From Acidobacteriota bacterium (GTDB taxonomy: Bacteria > Acidobacteriota > Terriglobia > Terriglobales > SCQP01), in assembly GCA_021818955.1 (NCBI GenBank), contig JAKASR010000001.1, forward strand, positions 124,001-188,000: DNA of 64,000 nt. The letters run 5' to 3'. This document shows, piece by piece, positions 25,218 to 35,195 of this stretch (positions are counted from its first letter, which is position 1; each line of letters opens with the position of its first letter). The notes beneath the pieces were generated by a model. The model was not told the origin of the DNA. It saw only the letters and a list, made by a program, of their open reading frames with translations, and searched no databases. The position numbers and the translations under genes are program-made.

Positions 25218-26090
25218 TCAAGATTTGGGGCTGGCAGCCAGTTGGGCAAAGGCCGACCAGTCGCGCTCACCCCAGCCGCGGGCCAAGGCGGCCTGGATCT
25301 GAGTTTGAATCAAATCCGCCAGCGGCATGGGCAATTGCAGTTCGGCCGCCGCCGCGGTGGCCAGCGAGGCGTCTTTTAAGCCCAGACGCAGGCTGAAGCC
25401 GGCGGGCTCGAAACGGCGCTGAGCGACGATGGCGCCATAGTTGCGATAAACCGGGGATTGATAGAGCTTATTGAGCACGTCCATCAGCCGGGCGGGAGCG
25501 ATGCCGGCGGCGGCGGCCAAAGCCTGCGCTTCGCCGAGCGCTTCCAGCATGGCGGCGAGGGTGAAATTGCCGGCAATTTTGACGGCATTGGCCATGGCCG
25601 GCTGCTCGCCGACGACTAACACCTCTTGTCCCAACGCGGCGAGGGCCGGGCGGGCGCGGTCGAGCAAGGGGGCGGCGCCGGCGGCCAGCACCCAAAGCTG
25701 GCCGGCGGCGATGGCGTCGGGGCGTCCGAAGACGGGAGCGGAGACGAAGCCGTGGCCGGCGGCGGCGTGGGCGGCGGCAAGGCGGCGCGCCAGGGCCAGG
25801 CTAATGGTGGAATGCGAGAGATGCAGCGCGCCGCGGGACAAGGCGGGCAACAAGCCCGATTCCCCCCAAACCACCTGCTCGACGGCGGCATCATCGGCGA
25901 GCATGGTCATGGCCAGCTCGGCGCCGCGAACGGCTTCGGCGGGCGAAGCGGCCAGGCGGGCGCCGGCGGCGTGTAAGCCGGCAGCGCGTTCGGGCGTGCG
26001 ATTGTAAACCGCCAGCTCGAAGCCGGCCTCGAGCAGGCGGCGAGCCATCGGCTCGCCCATGCGGCCCAGACCAAGGAATGCGATGCGCAT
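25218..26090 (-). CDS. NAD(P)-dependent beta-hydroxyacid dehydrogenase (3-HIBADH family)
   Basis: 290 residues. Rossmann motif GLGRMGEPMARRL (residues 7-19), substrate-binding segment with H-S-T-I-S (HLSHSTISLALAR), and catalytic K171 in NAVKIAGNFTLAAMLEALGEA. The family includes 3-hydroxyisobutyrate, tartronate semialdehyde and succinic-semialdehyde/glyoxylate (GLYR) reductases; the usual DAPVSGG segment is replaced by FVSAPVFGRPDAIAAG, which points to the GLYR/SSA-reductase subgroup. Converges with the P5C dehydrogenase gene, with 76 bp between the stops. Confidence 0.88.
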   Translation of the reverse strand: MRIAFLGLGRMGEPMARRLLEAGFELAVYNRTPERAAGLHAAGARLAASPAEAVRGAELAMTMLADDAAVEQVVWGESGLLPALSRGALHLSHSTISLALARRLAAAHAAAGHGFVSAPVFGRPDAIAAGQLWVLAAGAAPLLDRARPALAALGQEVLVVGEQPAMANAVKIAGNFTLAAMLEALGEAQALAAAAGIAPARLMDVLNKLYQSPVYRNYGAIVAQRRFEPAGFSLRLGLKDASLATAAAAELQLPMPLADLIQTQIQAALARGWGERDWSAFAQLAASPKS

Positions 26091-26146
26091 ACGAGTTTTC
26101 AGTGATCAGTTTTCAGTTTTTCGTTGCCCGCGGCAAGCCATAAAAT

Positions 26147-26365
26147 GCGGCTCGGCCGCTTTTACTTTCAGGCGCTGACGCTTTCGCAAACATCCGGCCG
26201 AAGCCGGACGCATGGCGAAAACTCATGGCTGCCGGGCATTGCCAGGCGCAATTCCTGCGGAATTGCTTGGTATTGTCGTTCATAGGCGCGGGACCTAATA
26301 GGAACCCCGCGCTTCGGCCTGCGATTTCTGACGAAAACTTCTGTCCGACTCGGCCGTTAACGCTT
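26147..26365 (+). repeat. Composite dispersed repeat: modules A, middle and B
   Basis: The most complete A-to-B copy in the window, about 219 bp. Order: terminator-like GCGGC-TCG-GCCGC plus TTTTACTTTC (26147-26169); TCCGGC-CGAA-GCCGGA hairpin (26193-26208); GCAATTCC-TGC-GGAATTGC (26248-26266); GCGCGGG/CCCGCGC stem (26286-26312); module B GTCCGACTCGGCCGTTAACG (from 26343). It fills most of a 353-bp gap between genes that both read leftward, so it is not a terminator for either. Nothing else recognisable lies in the gap apart from a short duplicated TTTTCAG. Confidence 0.8.
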
Positions 26366-26443
26366 CCAGCCCTGAAATAAAAAAACTTTTGGGGCCTTAT
26401 AAAATGTCCCCGGAACACTGGCCGGATAAACTGCGCCAATAAA

Positions 26444-26656
26444 TTACTTTTCGCGATAGACGCGCTCGCCGGTGCGGGGGTCTTCGAGAACCTCGGTCAG
26501 GCGTCCGGTCGCGGGGTCGCGAAAGACCTCGCCGGTCGGGCGCAAATCGCCGGTGGCGCGCGGTTCCGCGTCCTGCCGCCGGCCGCGATAGCGGCGGTCG
26601 AAAAACCACCAGAGCAGCAGGAAGAGGGGCAGCAGCAGGAGAAAGAGAAACGGCAT
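26444..26656 (-). CDS. Small membrane-anchored protein with DPxTG repeats
   Basis: 70 residues. The first 20 are a very hydrophobic Leu/Phe/Trp helix (residues 2-19). The soluble tail repeats a short unit around D-P-x-T-G-R/E (RDPATGRLTEVLEDPRTGER). No family recognised, but the pattern of membrane anchor plus short repeat, and the clean ATG start, suggest a real small protein. Same direction as ybjQ upstream (74-bp gap), possibly cotranscribed with it. Confidence 0.55.
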   Translation of the reverse strand: MPFLFLLLLPLFLLLWWFFDRRYRGRRQDAEPRATGDLRPTGEVFRDPATGRLTEVLEDPRTGERVYREK

Positions 26657-26730
26657 AAAGGCAAGCGGCCTGACGCTTAAGATGCTTGGCCCAGCGGGAT
26701 GGATGGGATTCCCGTCTTCCGTTATGCCGG

Positions 26731-27060
26731 TTACGGCAGCGGTTCGGGGTCGAGCACGACGGCGGTGCCGTAGGCGACGACCTCGGACATGGTTTGCCCC
26801 ATTTCCGAGGAATCGAAGCGCATCATCAGCACGGCATTGGCGCCCATCAAGCGGGCGTTTTCGACCATGCGATCGATGGCATGGCGGCGGGTGTCCTCGA
26901 CCAGGCTGGTGTACTGCTTGATCTCGCCGCCGGCGAGCGAGCGCAGGCCGGCGGCGACATTGCCGACCAGGCTGCGGCTGCGCACCACCACGCCAAACAC
27001 CTGTCCTAAAACTTTTTGGGTCCGATAGCCTTCCGGCTTTTCAATGGTCGTCACCAGCAT
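26731..27060 (-). CDS. YbjQ family protein
   Basis: 109 residues from ATG (27058-27060), the family's usual size. Typical segments: VFGVVVRSRSLVGNVAAGLRS, GGEIKQYTSLVEDTRRHAIDRM, GANAVLMMRFDSSEMGQTMSEVVAYGTAV. YbjQ proteins form pentamers; the older name heavy-metal-binding domain lacks firm functional support. The open frame extends upstream to 27210, but those 50 residues have no family match and overlap a repeat. Confidence 0.88.
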   Translation of the reverse strand: MLVTTIEKPEGYRTQKVLGQVFGVVVRSRSLVGNVAAGLRSLAGGEIKQYTSLVEDTRRHAIDRMVENARLMGANAVLMMRFDSSEMGQTMSEVVAYGTAVVLDPEPLP

Positions 27061-27152
27061 GGCGATTTGGCCCCCGATTGGAACCAAGCAGAATAACAGA
27101 AAGCGGACGCAAGAATGGGAGTGAAGCTTTGCCAGGCACTGGATCGAGGACA

Positions 27153-27183
27153 CGGCACGGCCGCTGCGGCACGGCCGCTTTTT
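27153..27183 (+). repeat. Terminator-like repeat module A, copy 4 (partial, doubled)
   Basis: Two abutting half-copies: CGGCACGGCCGC (27153-27164) and GCGGC-ACG-GCCGC followed by TTTTT (27166-27183). Both flanking genes read leftward while the T-tract faces right, so this copy is not positioned to end either. Confidence 0.6.
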
Positions 27184-27240
27184 GCCGGCTGGCTGCGCAT
27201 ACACGCTCACATGCGAGAAGAAAACCCGACGGCGGCCAGG

Positions 27241-28029
27241 CTACAGACCTTTGTAGAAGCCGCCATCGACGACTAACGTCTGGCCGGTGATATAGCTGGC
27301 GCGCTCGGAACAGAGAAAGACGGCGGCGTCGGCAAACTCTTTAGGGTCGGCGAGGCGGCCCAGGGCGGTGGCGCGCGACCATTCCATTTCGGCCTGCTCG
27401 GGCAGGCAGCCGGCGGCGCGGGCGCGGGCCTGAGCCAACTCGCGCAGGCGCTGGGTCAAGGTATAACCGGGGGCAATGTTGTTGACCAGGATATTATCGC
27501 GGCCGTACTCATTGGCCAGGCTGCGGGTGAGTCCGAGCACTCCGGCGCGGATGACATTGGAGAGCACCAGGCCATCAATCGGCTGGCGGACGCTGACGGA
27601 AGAAACCATGAGGAAGCGTCCCCACTGGCGGGGCTGCATCGCAGGCAGGGCGGCGCGGGCGAAGGCGACGTGGGCGAGCAGGTTGAGTTCGGCGGCGTCG
27701 CGCCAGTCCCGCATGCTGGTTTGGGCGAAGGGGCGGGCGGGCGGGCCGCCGGCGTTGGAGACGCAGATATCCAACTCGCCGTATTCGGCCACCACGGCGG
27801 CGACGAAGCGCTCGACGGCGGCGGAGTCGGTGACATCGAGGGCGCGGGCAAAGACTTTAGCGCCGCGAGTTTGAGCCAGTTCGCTCGCGGTCTGTTCCAG
27901 GCGCTCGGCATTGCGGGCGCAGATGGCCAGGCGAGCTCCCTCGGCGGCCAAGCCCTCGGCCACGGCGCGTCCCAGCCCGGTCGAAGCGGCGGCGACCAGG
28001 GCGACCCGGTTTTTAATGCCTAAATCCAT
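27241..28029 (-). CDS. SDR-family protein lacking the Tyr/Lys catalytic pair
   Basis: 262 residues, Rossmann fold with cofactor loop AASTGLGRAVAEGL (residues 15-28) and the SNAGGPP segment at 91-97. Catalytic Ser is present (MVSSVS), but where classical SDRs have Y-x3-K this protein reads S157-N-V-I-R161 (LVLSNVIRAG). The substitution to Ser and Arg is shared by a known subgroup of bacterial SDRs that begin with a fused-looking MDLGIKNRVALV. It may still bind NAD(P) but the standard proton relay is missing. Likely monocistronic. Function unknown. Confidence 0.85.
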   Translation of the reverse strand: MDLGIKNRVALVAAASTGLGRAVAEGLAAEGARLAICARNAERLEQTASELAQTRGAKVFARALDVTDSAAVERFVAAVVAEYGELDICVSNAGGPPARPFAQTSMRDWRDAAELNLLAHVAFARAALPAMQPRQWGRFLMVSSVSVRQPIDGLVLSNVIRAGVLGLTRSLANEYGRDNILVNNIAPGYTLTQRLRELAQARARAAGCLPEQAEMEWSRATALGRLADPKEFADAAVFLCSERASYITGQTLVVDGGFYKGL

Positions 28030-28315
28030 AATTCGCCTCCGACAAACCCAGCGAACTTAAATAGACATCCACAGCCGGAATAGACTTGCGCGGCCGGCAA
28101 TGCGGCCATCGCCTGTCCGCATTATTGCCGATTCTCCGAATAGAATAGCAATCCATCTTACGCGCAAGCGGCCGAGCCGCCTCCAACATTCGAAAGGTCA
28201 CAAAGAAACCGCGAGTCCAAATTTTTTACGGCGCGGTCCAGTGCGGGTTCAAGCGGAGCCGAGTGACGGCAGAACAGATCAGAGCATCTCTATATCCGGA
28301 GCGGAGAGATTCAAC

Positions 28316-29998
28316 ATGCCTCCCATGGAAACCGGAAAGCCGGGAGCGGGCGCGCGGCGGCGGCTGGGCCAACGCTGGATGCGCGTGCTGGCGGCGGTTG
28401 TCGTGGTGCTGGCGGCCATCGTCGTGATCACGCCTTTCCTGGTCAACGCGGAGACTTTCCGGCCGCTGCTGGAGCGGGAAATCTCCGGCGCGGTGGGGCG
28501 GCAAGTCACGCTCGGCCATTTGAGCTTTTCGCTCTTATCGGGCAGCCTGACGGCCAAAGCCATCCGGGTGGCCGACAATCCAGCCTTCCAATCCGGCCCG
28601 TTTCTTCAGGCCAAGGCGTTCAAGATCAGCCTATCGGTGGGGGCTCTGCTGTTCCGGCGCAAACTCAACATCAAGAGCTTCGTGGCCGAATCGCCGGTGA
28701 TCCGCCTGGTGTCGAACCGGCAGGGGATATGGAATTTTTCCACCCTGGGCCAAGCGCGCCGCCAAGCGCCGGCAAACAGCAGTCGCGGCGGCAGTGCTTC
28801 GAATGCGGTCGTCGGCGATTTACGCATCCGGAACGGGACGGTGATAGTTTCTTCGGCGCCGGCGACGGGCGCGCCATTCGTTTACCGGAAGGTTAATGTT
28901 ACGGTTCAAAATCTTTCTTATCAGCAGCCGATGCCGTTTTCGATATCGGCCGATTTACCCGGCAGCGGCCGGCTGCGGCTAAGCGGCAGCGCCGGCCCGA
29001 TAAACCGGCAGAATGCGATGGCGACGCCGCTGAGCGCCAGCCTGGCGATCCAGCACTTCGATCCGGTGCGGGCCGGCGTGCTGCCAGCCAGCGAAGGGAT
29101 CACCATGATCATCGACGCCGCGGCGCAGGCGCATTCGGATGGCAAGCGGCTGACCGGCAGCGGACGGGCGAGCGCGGCGAACTGGCGGTTCGCGTCTGGG
29201 GGCACGCCGGCAGCCAAGCCGCTGCAGGTGCATTTTCAGGTGCGCGAAAACCTGCCGGCCGCGAACGCCACCGCGCCGGCGGTGATTCAAGTTCGGCAAT
29301 TGACGCTCAGCGCGGGAACGGCCCAAGCGCAGGTTACCGGCAGTCTGCGGGGCGGCGGGCAGGCGTACGAGTTGGAGTTGAATCTGGCCGCGCCGAATTT
29401 GCCGATCGAGCAACTGGAAGCCTTTCTGCCCGCGTTCGGCATCCGCCTGCCACGCGGCTCGTCGCTACAAGGCGGAACGCTGAATGCCAACCTGGCGATA
29501 GGAGGCACGACGACGGCTCCGGTCATCTCGGGGCCGGTCGCCGTGGCCAACACGCGCCTGGCGGGCTTCGATCTGGGGGCGAAGATTCAAGGCTTGCAAT
29601 TGCTGCGCAGCATGAGCCCCGCCACGCAAATCCGCGCGCTGCGAGCCAATGTGCAGTCGAATTTATCGGTCACGCGGCTGACCAACCTGGTGGCCGACAT
29701 GCCGGCAATCGGGACGATGACGGGCAGCGGCACCATGAGCTCGTCCGGAGCGCTAAATTTTCATCTCGTCGCCAAGCTCGCGCAAAGCAGCCGGGCGGAA
29801 ACCGCGGCGAGCCAGGCAGCCACCCGGCTGGGCGGTATTGCCGGCAGCCTGCTGCATACGGTGATCAGCGGCGGAGTGCCGCTGATCGTCACGGGAAACG
29901 CCAGCGATCCGCAAATTCGCGCGGATGTGAAGGCGCTCGCGCCCGGCGGGAAAAAGTCCAACCCATTCGGTGGGCTCAAAGGCCTGCTGAAACACTGA
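28316..29998 (+). CDS. AsmA family protein
   Basis: 560 residues. A single N-terminal membrane helix (residues 21-43, VLAAVVVVLAAIVVITPFLV) is followed by the AsmA N-terminal pattern (FRPLLEREISGAVGRQVTLGHLS, then ESPVIRLVSNRQGIWNFSTLG). The C-terminus has the AsmA-like repeat with TGSGTMSSSGALNFHL. AsmA proteins are periplasmic, inner-membrane-anchored bridge-like proteins thought to move phospholipids toward the outer membrane. The frame opens at 28100, but ATG 28316 is preferred: a GGAGAG ribosome-binding site precedes it and it gives a short cytosolic tail before the helix. Stands alone. Confidence 0.85.
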   Translation: MPPMETGKPGAGARRRLGQRWMRVLAAVVVVLAAIVVITPFLVNAETFRPLLEREISGAVGRQVTLGHLSFSLLSGSLTAKAIRVADNPAFQSGPFLQAKAFKISLSVGALLFRRKLNIKSFVAESPVIRLVSNRQGIWNFSTLGQARRQAPANSSRGGSASNAVVGDLRIRNGTVIVSSAPATGAPFVYRKVNVTVQNLSYQQPMPFSISADLPGSGRLRLSGSAGPINRQNAMATPLSASLAIQHFDPVRAGVLPASEGITMIIDAAAQAHSDGKRLTGSGRASAANWRFASGGTPAAKPLQVHFQVRENLPAANATAPAVIQVRQLTLSAGTAQAQVTGSLRGGGQAYELELNLAAPNLPIEQLEAFLPAFGIRLPRGSSLQGGTLNANLAIGGTTTAPVISGPVAVANTRLAGFDLGAKIQGLQLLRSMSPATQIRALRANVQSNLSVTRLTNLVADMPAIGTMTGSGTMSSSGALNFHLVAKLAQSSRAETAASQAATRLGGIAGSLLHTVISGGVPLIVTGNASDPQIRADVKALAPGGKKSNPFGGLKGLLKH

Positions 29999-30010
29999 CC
30001 AAGCCCGCAG

Positions 30011-30240
30011 AAAGCGTTCACGGCCGAGCCGGACAGTAGAGCATGACCGGAGTTCATGGTCCGGGTAATTTCGAAGAAATTACCGGAAGAATGCGCTCTT
30101 TCGAAGAATTATCTTCCGGAAGCCCAGGTCCGCAGGCCGGGCTGGCGCGGGGCGCCTGTGAGGGCCCGCGCCTAAGGCGGCTCGGCCGCTTTTACTTTTA
30201 GGCGCTGACGCTCTCGCAAACGTCCGGCCGAAGCCGGACG
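30011..30240. repeat. Composite dispersed repeat: reversed B, palindromes, stem, module A
   Basis: Within the 328-bp AsmA-guaB gap: reversed module B (AAAGCGTTCACGGCCGAGCC from 30011, 13 bp after the AsmA stop); a TAATTTC-GAA-GAAATTA palindrome inside CCGG arms (30061-30086); a GGCGCGGG/CCCGCGCC stem (30144-30151 with 30165-30172); and module A with GCGGC-TCG-GCCGC, TTTTACTTTT (30177-30200) and a GTCCGGC-CGAA-GCCGGAC hairpin (30222-30239). Beyond it lies a CCGCTC/GAGCGG hairpin (30275-30290) in front of guaB. Confidence 0.8.
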
Positions 30241-30326
30241 CTTTGTGAAAACTCTCGGTTTAGAAGCATTCGAACCGCTCCTGGGAGCGGCATGGAAATT
30301 TTCCGCTAAAATACTTGGTTACCCTC

Positions 30327-31817
<1,491 letters not shown>

Positions 31818-31820
31818 ACT

Positions 31821-32636
31821 TTATTTGAATTTGCCGGCTTTAATTTTTTGGATCAACGCCAACGCTTCCGGCAGGCTGTAGCCGCATTTAGGGTCCTGGA
31901 CGCGGCAGGTCGCCAGCGACCAGCGGCAGCCGCAATCGCATTGCACCCGATTGAGATTTTTCAAGGCTTCTTCGCGCTGCGCCGGGGTGAGCCGGAGCAA
32001 GGCGGCATGCAGGCCGGGAATATTGATGGTCGAAACCTTGCCGCTGGGCGACAACTCGTTGACGCGCACGATATGGCCGGCGAAAGGCAGCTTCAGCAAG
32101 GCGCGGATATCGGTGTTGAACTCGTTATAAGAACGCATGCCTTCGAGCACCTGCTCAATTCTTCCCCGGGGATCGATCAATACGCTGGTCGGGGTATAAC
32201 GGATGCCGCCGTAACGGCGCTGCAAGGCATCGGAGGCGATGGCCAGGGGATAGTTGATGCCCATGTGGCGCCCGAATTGGGCGACCAGACGGTGAACGCC
32301 GTCGCCGATATCCACCGACAGCCCCAAAATCTGCAACTTGCCGGCGTACTGGCGCTGCAGGCGGATCAATTCGGGAATTTCCATGCGGCAGGGACCGCAC
32401 CAGGTTGCCCAAAAATTGAGCAGCACGACCTTGCCGCGTAACTGGCGCAAGCGCAGCGGCTGTCCAGTCACGGATATCGTATTGAGCGCCGGCGCCGGAC
32501 GAGGATGCACGAAGAGCACCGCATTGGCGCTCCAGGCAGAAGGGGCCAGCAGGGCGATTCCCAATAGCAGGGGCAAGGCCAGGCGATTCCAGCATCGACC
32601 CGGAAAATTGAAAGCAGGCATAAGTGATTTTAACAA
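31821..32636 (-). CDS. TlpA-like thioredoxin-fold protein with C-terminal Cys-rich domain
   Basis: 271 residues. N-terminal signal sequence (hydrophobic stretch at residues 19-36, cleavage near AWSANA), then a TlpA/ResA-type thioredoxin domain with W-C-G-P-C at 79-83 (FWATWCGPCRMEIPEL) and the cis-Pro region YTPTSVLID. From about residue 225 a separate module carries C-x-C-x-C and two more Cys (VQCDCGCRWSLATCR, then DPKCGYS). Probably a periplasmic thiol-disulfide oxidoreductase. The Cys-rich module resembles one found with other Acidobacterial thioredoxin-fold proteins; its role is not known to me. An internal ATG at residue 6 is an alternative start. Confidence 0.82.
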   Translation of the reverse strand: MLKSLMPAFNFPGRCWNRLALPLLLGIALLAPSAWSANAVLFVHPRPAPALNTISVTGQPLRLRQLRGKVVLLNFWATWCGPCRMEIPELIRLQRQYAGKLQILGLSVDIGDGVHRLVAQFGRHMGINYPLAIASDALQRRYGGIRYTPTSVLIDPRGRIEQVLEGMRSYNEFNTDIRALLKLPFAGHIVRVNELSPSGKVSTINIPGLHAALLRLTPAQREEALKNLNRVQCDCGCRWSLATCRVQDPKCGYSLPEALALIQKIKAGKFK

Positions 32637-32724
32637 GGATTCATGAAGGCCACGCTTTTCCCAAGGGCATGCGCACTTGGACTAAACCTGAAGGCAAGCT
32701 GAATGGCGCAAACATCCATTTCGC

Positions 32725-32756
32725 TTGACATCCAATTGAAGAGCGAGAAGATAAAT
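32725..32756 (+). promoter_or_regulatory. Possible sigma-70 promoter of the FecR-domain gene
   Basis: TTGACA at 32725-32730 is a consensus -35 box. The downstream -10 is less clear: AAGATA (17-bp spacing) or GATAAA (19-bp) around 32748-32755. It lies 47 bp before the start codon. The exact -35 match in a GC-rich region supports it. Confidence 0.35.
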
Positions 32757-32802
32757 GCAGCAGTCTTCTTAGAAAGGGCGCATCCGCCGGAGGCAGTTTC
32801 TC

Positions 32803-34263
32803 ATGGAAACCCAACGCTTGCTCGCCTGGGCTAAAGCAGCCGGAGCGCTGTTGTTGGCCGGCACGATTTTACCCTCGCCAGCTTGGGGAAAGAAGTTACC
32901 GAAACCCGCCGCGGCGGAGACCGTATCGCATGTGCGCATTGTGCGACTGAGCCTGGTGAGCGGGCCGGTGCAAGTACGCTACCCCGGCGGCGCATGGCGG
33001 CGCGGGTTGTTAAACGCGCCGGTAACGGAGGGAGAAACGATTCGCACCGGCGCCAACGCGCGCGCCGAAATCGAGTTGGAAGACGGCTCGACGGTGCGCC
33101 TGATCCCGAATTCCGAGGCCAGGTTCAGCCGGCTGGCGCTGCGCGACAAGGTGCGGCTCACGACCATCGCGGGCAAGAAAGGCACGCTGTTTTTCAACCT
33201 GCTGCGCAAGCACACCACCCGCGGGTTTGAACTGCGGCTGCAAAACGGCGAGGTCACCACGCCCTACGGCAAAGGCGAATTCCGGGCCGAAATCAATCAC
33301 GGCGCCGCCGACGTGCTGGTGCTGAAGGGCCATATCAATCTGGTTTCCGGCGGGCTGCCCTACAAACTGCACAAAAACGACCGGCTGTCGCTAGTGCCGG
33401 ATACGGCCGCTTCGCTGGCGAGCGACAAGGTGCGTGGCCGTTGGGACCACTGGAATCATCAGCGCAATCAGGCGCTGGTGGCGCGCAATCTGCACGGCTT
33501 CAATGCTCCTTTCGAGTTCGGGCTGGCGGAGCTGGCCAACTACGGCAGTTGGAACGGCAGTTGCTGGATGCCGATGGGGATGGGCCTGGGCTGGAATCCT
33601 TACATGAACGGCAACTGGTATTTCGATCCAGCGATGGGTTACGTCTGGGATTCGTTTTATCCCTGGGGCTGGCTGCCGTACCATTTTGGCGCCTGGATGA
33701 TGGGGGCGGGCGGCTGGTGCTGGTCTCCCTATAACAATTTTTGGGGTTTCGCGGCGATGCCGGTATGGTATTCCACGCCGGGTGGAGCAGTGCTGAATCC
33801 GCCCAAGCCGCCGCTCAAGCCGCCGCCGCCGCCACCGCCGCCGGTCTCGCCTATACATAAGCGGGTGATCACGGCCAGCGCGGGCGGAAAAGTTGGCGCC
33901 AAAACTGGAGCACGCGCGGGCGCGAGCCGCAAAACCGTGCTGGCGCGCAATTCCCATAATGCGACGCAGACGCGGCCGCACATACCCACACGCCAGGAAG
34001 TGAGCCGGATGACGCAGGCTCAACGCGCCGCCTGGAATCGCGCCCGCTCCACGGTTTGGCAGATGCAACAGGAGCAAAGCTGGCGCATGGGACAGCAAAA
34101 CCGCGGACGCTGGGACCCGTATCGCGCGGGAGGCAACCGCATCACGCCCTACCGTGGCGGGGTTGCGAGAAGCGACGGGGCCAGTCTGCCGGCGCCCAGT
34201 GCGATGCCCTCGCCCATGGCGGCGCCGGCCGCCCGAGGGGGCGGCGGACGGATACCGCATTAA
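32803..34263 (+). CDS. FecR-domain protein with Trp-rich and Pro-rich tail
   Basis: 486 residues. Signal peptide (residues 1-29, ending SPAWG), then a FecR domain (about 45-200) with NAPVTEGETIRTGANARAEIEL and LEDGSTVRLIPNSEARF. Residues 225-335 are extraordinarily rich in Trp, Gly, Tyr and Met (WNGSCWMPMGMGLGWNPYMN), a pattern that accompanies FecR domains in Acidobacterial surface proteins. A polyproline run follows near 345-357, then a basic, low-complexity C-terminus. No sigma factor or TonB receptor is adjacent, so a classical FecIR role is unlikely. GGAGG precedes the ATG. A terminator-like repeat starts 12 bp after the stop. Confidence 0.8.
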   Translation: METQRLLAWAKAAGALLLAGTILPSPAWGKKLPKPAAAETVSHVRIVRLSLVSGPVQVRYPGGAWRRGLLNAPVTEGETIRTGANARAEIELEDGSTVRLIPNSEARFSRLALRDKVRLTTIAGKKGTLFFNLLRKHTTRGFELRLQNGEVTTPYGKGEFRAEINHGAADVLVLKGHINLVSGGLPYKLHKNDRLSLVPDTAASLASDKVRGRWDHWNHQRNQALVARNLHGFNAPFEFGLAELANYGSWNGSCWMPMGMGLGWNPYMNGNWYFDPAMGYVWDSFYPWGWLPYHFGAWMMGAGGWCWSPYNNFWGFAAMPVWYSTPGGAVLNPPKPPLKPPPPPPPPVSPIHKRVITASAGGKVGAKTGARAGASRKTVLARNSHNATQTRPHIPTRQEVSRMTQAQRAAWNRARSTVWQMQQEQSWRMGQQNRGRWDPYRAGGNRITPYRGGVARSDGASLPAPSAMPSPMAAPAARGGGGRIPH

Positions 34264-34274
34264 AATTTTTGGAT

Positions 34275-34373
34275 GCGGCACGGCCGCATTGACTTTTAGG
34301 CGCTGACGCTTTCGCAAAGGTCCCGGCCGAAAGGCCGGACGCGGGGCGAATACTGCAATTCCTGCGGAATTGC
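34275..34373 (+). terminator. Terminator-like repeat module A (copy 6) plus middle hairpin
   Basis: GCGGC-ACG-GCCGC (34275-34287), here followed by ATTGACTTTT, 12 bp after the FecR-gene stop. The second hairpin is CCGGCC-GAAA-GGCCGG (34323-34338); compared with copies at 26193 and 30222 both arms have changed together while pairing is kept. GCAATTCC-TGC-GGAATTGC follows at 34355-34373. Confidence 0.6.
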
Positions 34374-34394
34374 CGGCTTGCCGGGCGCAATTTT

Positions 34395-35183
34395 CTATTC
34401 GCCGCGGATTTCGATGCGGCGGATGGCGGTGGCGTGCCCGGCCGAATCCAGTTCCAGGGCGACGCCGCAGAGCCGCAAATCCTCGCGGGCGGGCGCCAGG
34501 CGGCCGACGCGGGCGGTCAAAAAGCGTGAGAGGACGTCTTCGGGGCGGCAGCCGATCACGCCGGCATAAGGGCCGGTCATGCCCACATCGGTTTGAAAGG
34601 CGGTGCCCTTCGGCAGCAGGCGTTCATCGGCGGTGGGCACGTGCGTATGGGTGCCGAGCACGGCGCTGACGCGGCCATCGAGGTACCAGCCCAGGGCCTG
34701 TTTTTCACTGGTCGCTTCGGCGTGAAAATCCACCAAAATGGCGCGGCAGTCGGCGGGCAAGGCTTGCAGCAGTTCATCGGCCTTGCGAAAAGGACAATCA
34801 ATCGCGGGCAAAAAGACGCGGCCTTGCAGATTGATGATGGCGTAGGCTTCGCCGGCCGCGGTGCGTCCCTGATAAACTCCGGCGCCGGGCAGGCCGGGAG
34901 GAAAATTCGCGGGGCGCAGCACGCGGGCCGCGGGCTCGGGAAAATCGCGATAATAAGCGAATAATTCTTTGCGGTCCCAGACATGGTTGCCGGTGGTGAT
35001 GACCTGAATGCCGAGCTCGAAGAACTCTTCGGCCAGTTCGCCGGTCAACCCAAAGCCGCCGGCGGCGTTTTCGCCATTGGCAATGACCAGATCGTAATGC
35101 GGCAGGAGGGCGGGCAGGCTGCGGCGGAGAATCTCACGCCCCGGGCTGCCAAAAATATCGCCGATGAAAAGGATGCGCATCAT
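34395..35183 (-). CDS. ymdB: YmdB-family metallophosphoesterase (2',3'-cyclic nucleotide phosphodiesterase type)
   Basis: 262 residues, TIGR00282 family length. Metal-binding motifs in order: FIGDIFGSPGRE (D8 region), IANGENAAGG (N-G-E-N), TTGNHVWD, VDFHAEATSEK and GTHTHVPTADE, all characteristic. Bacillus YmdB is a phosphodiesterase for cyclic nucleotides that affects biofilm and sporulation decisions. In many genomes it neighbours rny and zapA-like genes; here zapA lies upstream on the same strand, separated by a large palindrome. Confidence 0.92.
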   Translation of the reverse strand: MMRILFIGDIFGSPGREILRRSLPALLPHYDLVIANGENAAGGFGLTGELAEEFFELGIQVITTGNHVWDRKELFAYYRDFPEPAARVLRPANFPPGLPGAGVYQGRTAAGEAYAIINLQGRVFLPAIDCPFRKADELLQALPADCRAILVDFHAEATSEKQALGWYLDGRVSAVLGTHTHVPTADERLLPKGTAFQTDVGMTGPYAGVIGCRPEDVLSRFLTARVGRLAPAREDLRLCGVALELDSAGHATAIRRIEIRGE

Positions 35184-35195
35184 TCAGTTTACAAG

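Noticed and set aside
30315-30326. TTG start of guaB four codons upstream
   Set aside because: The ATG at 30327 gives the standard IMPDH N-terminus; there is no ribosome-binding site favouring the TTG.
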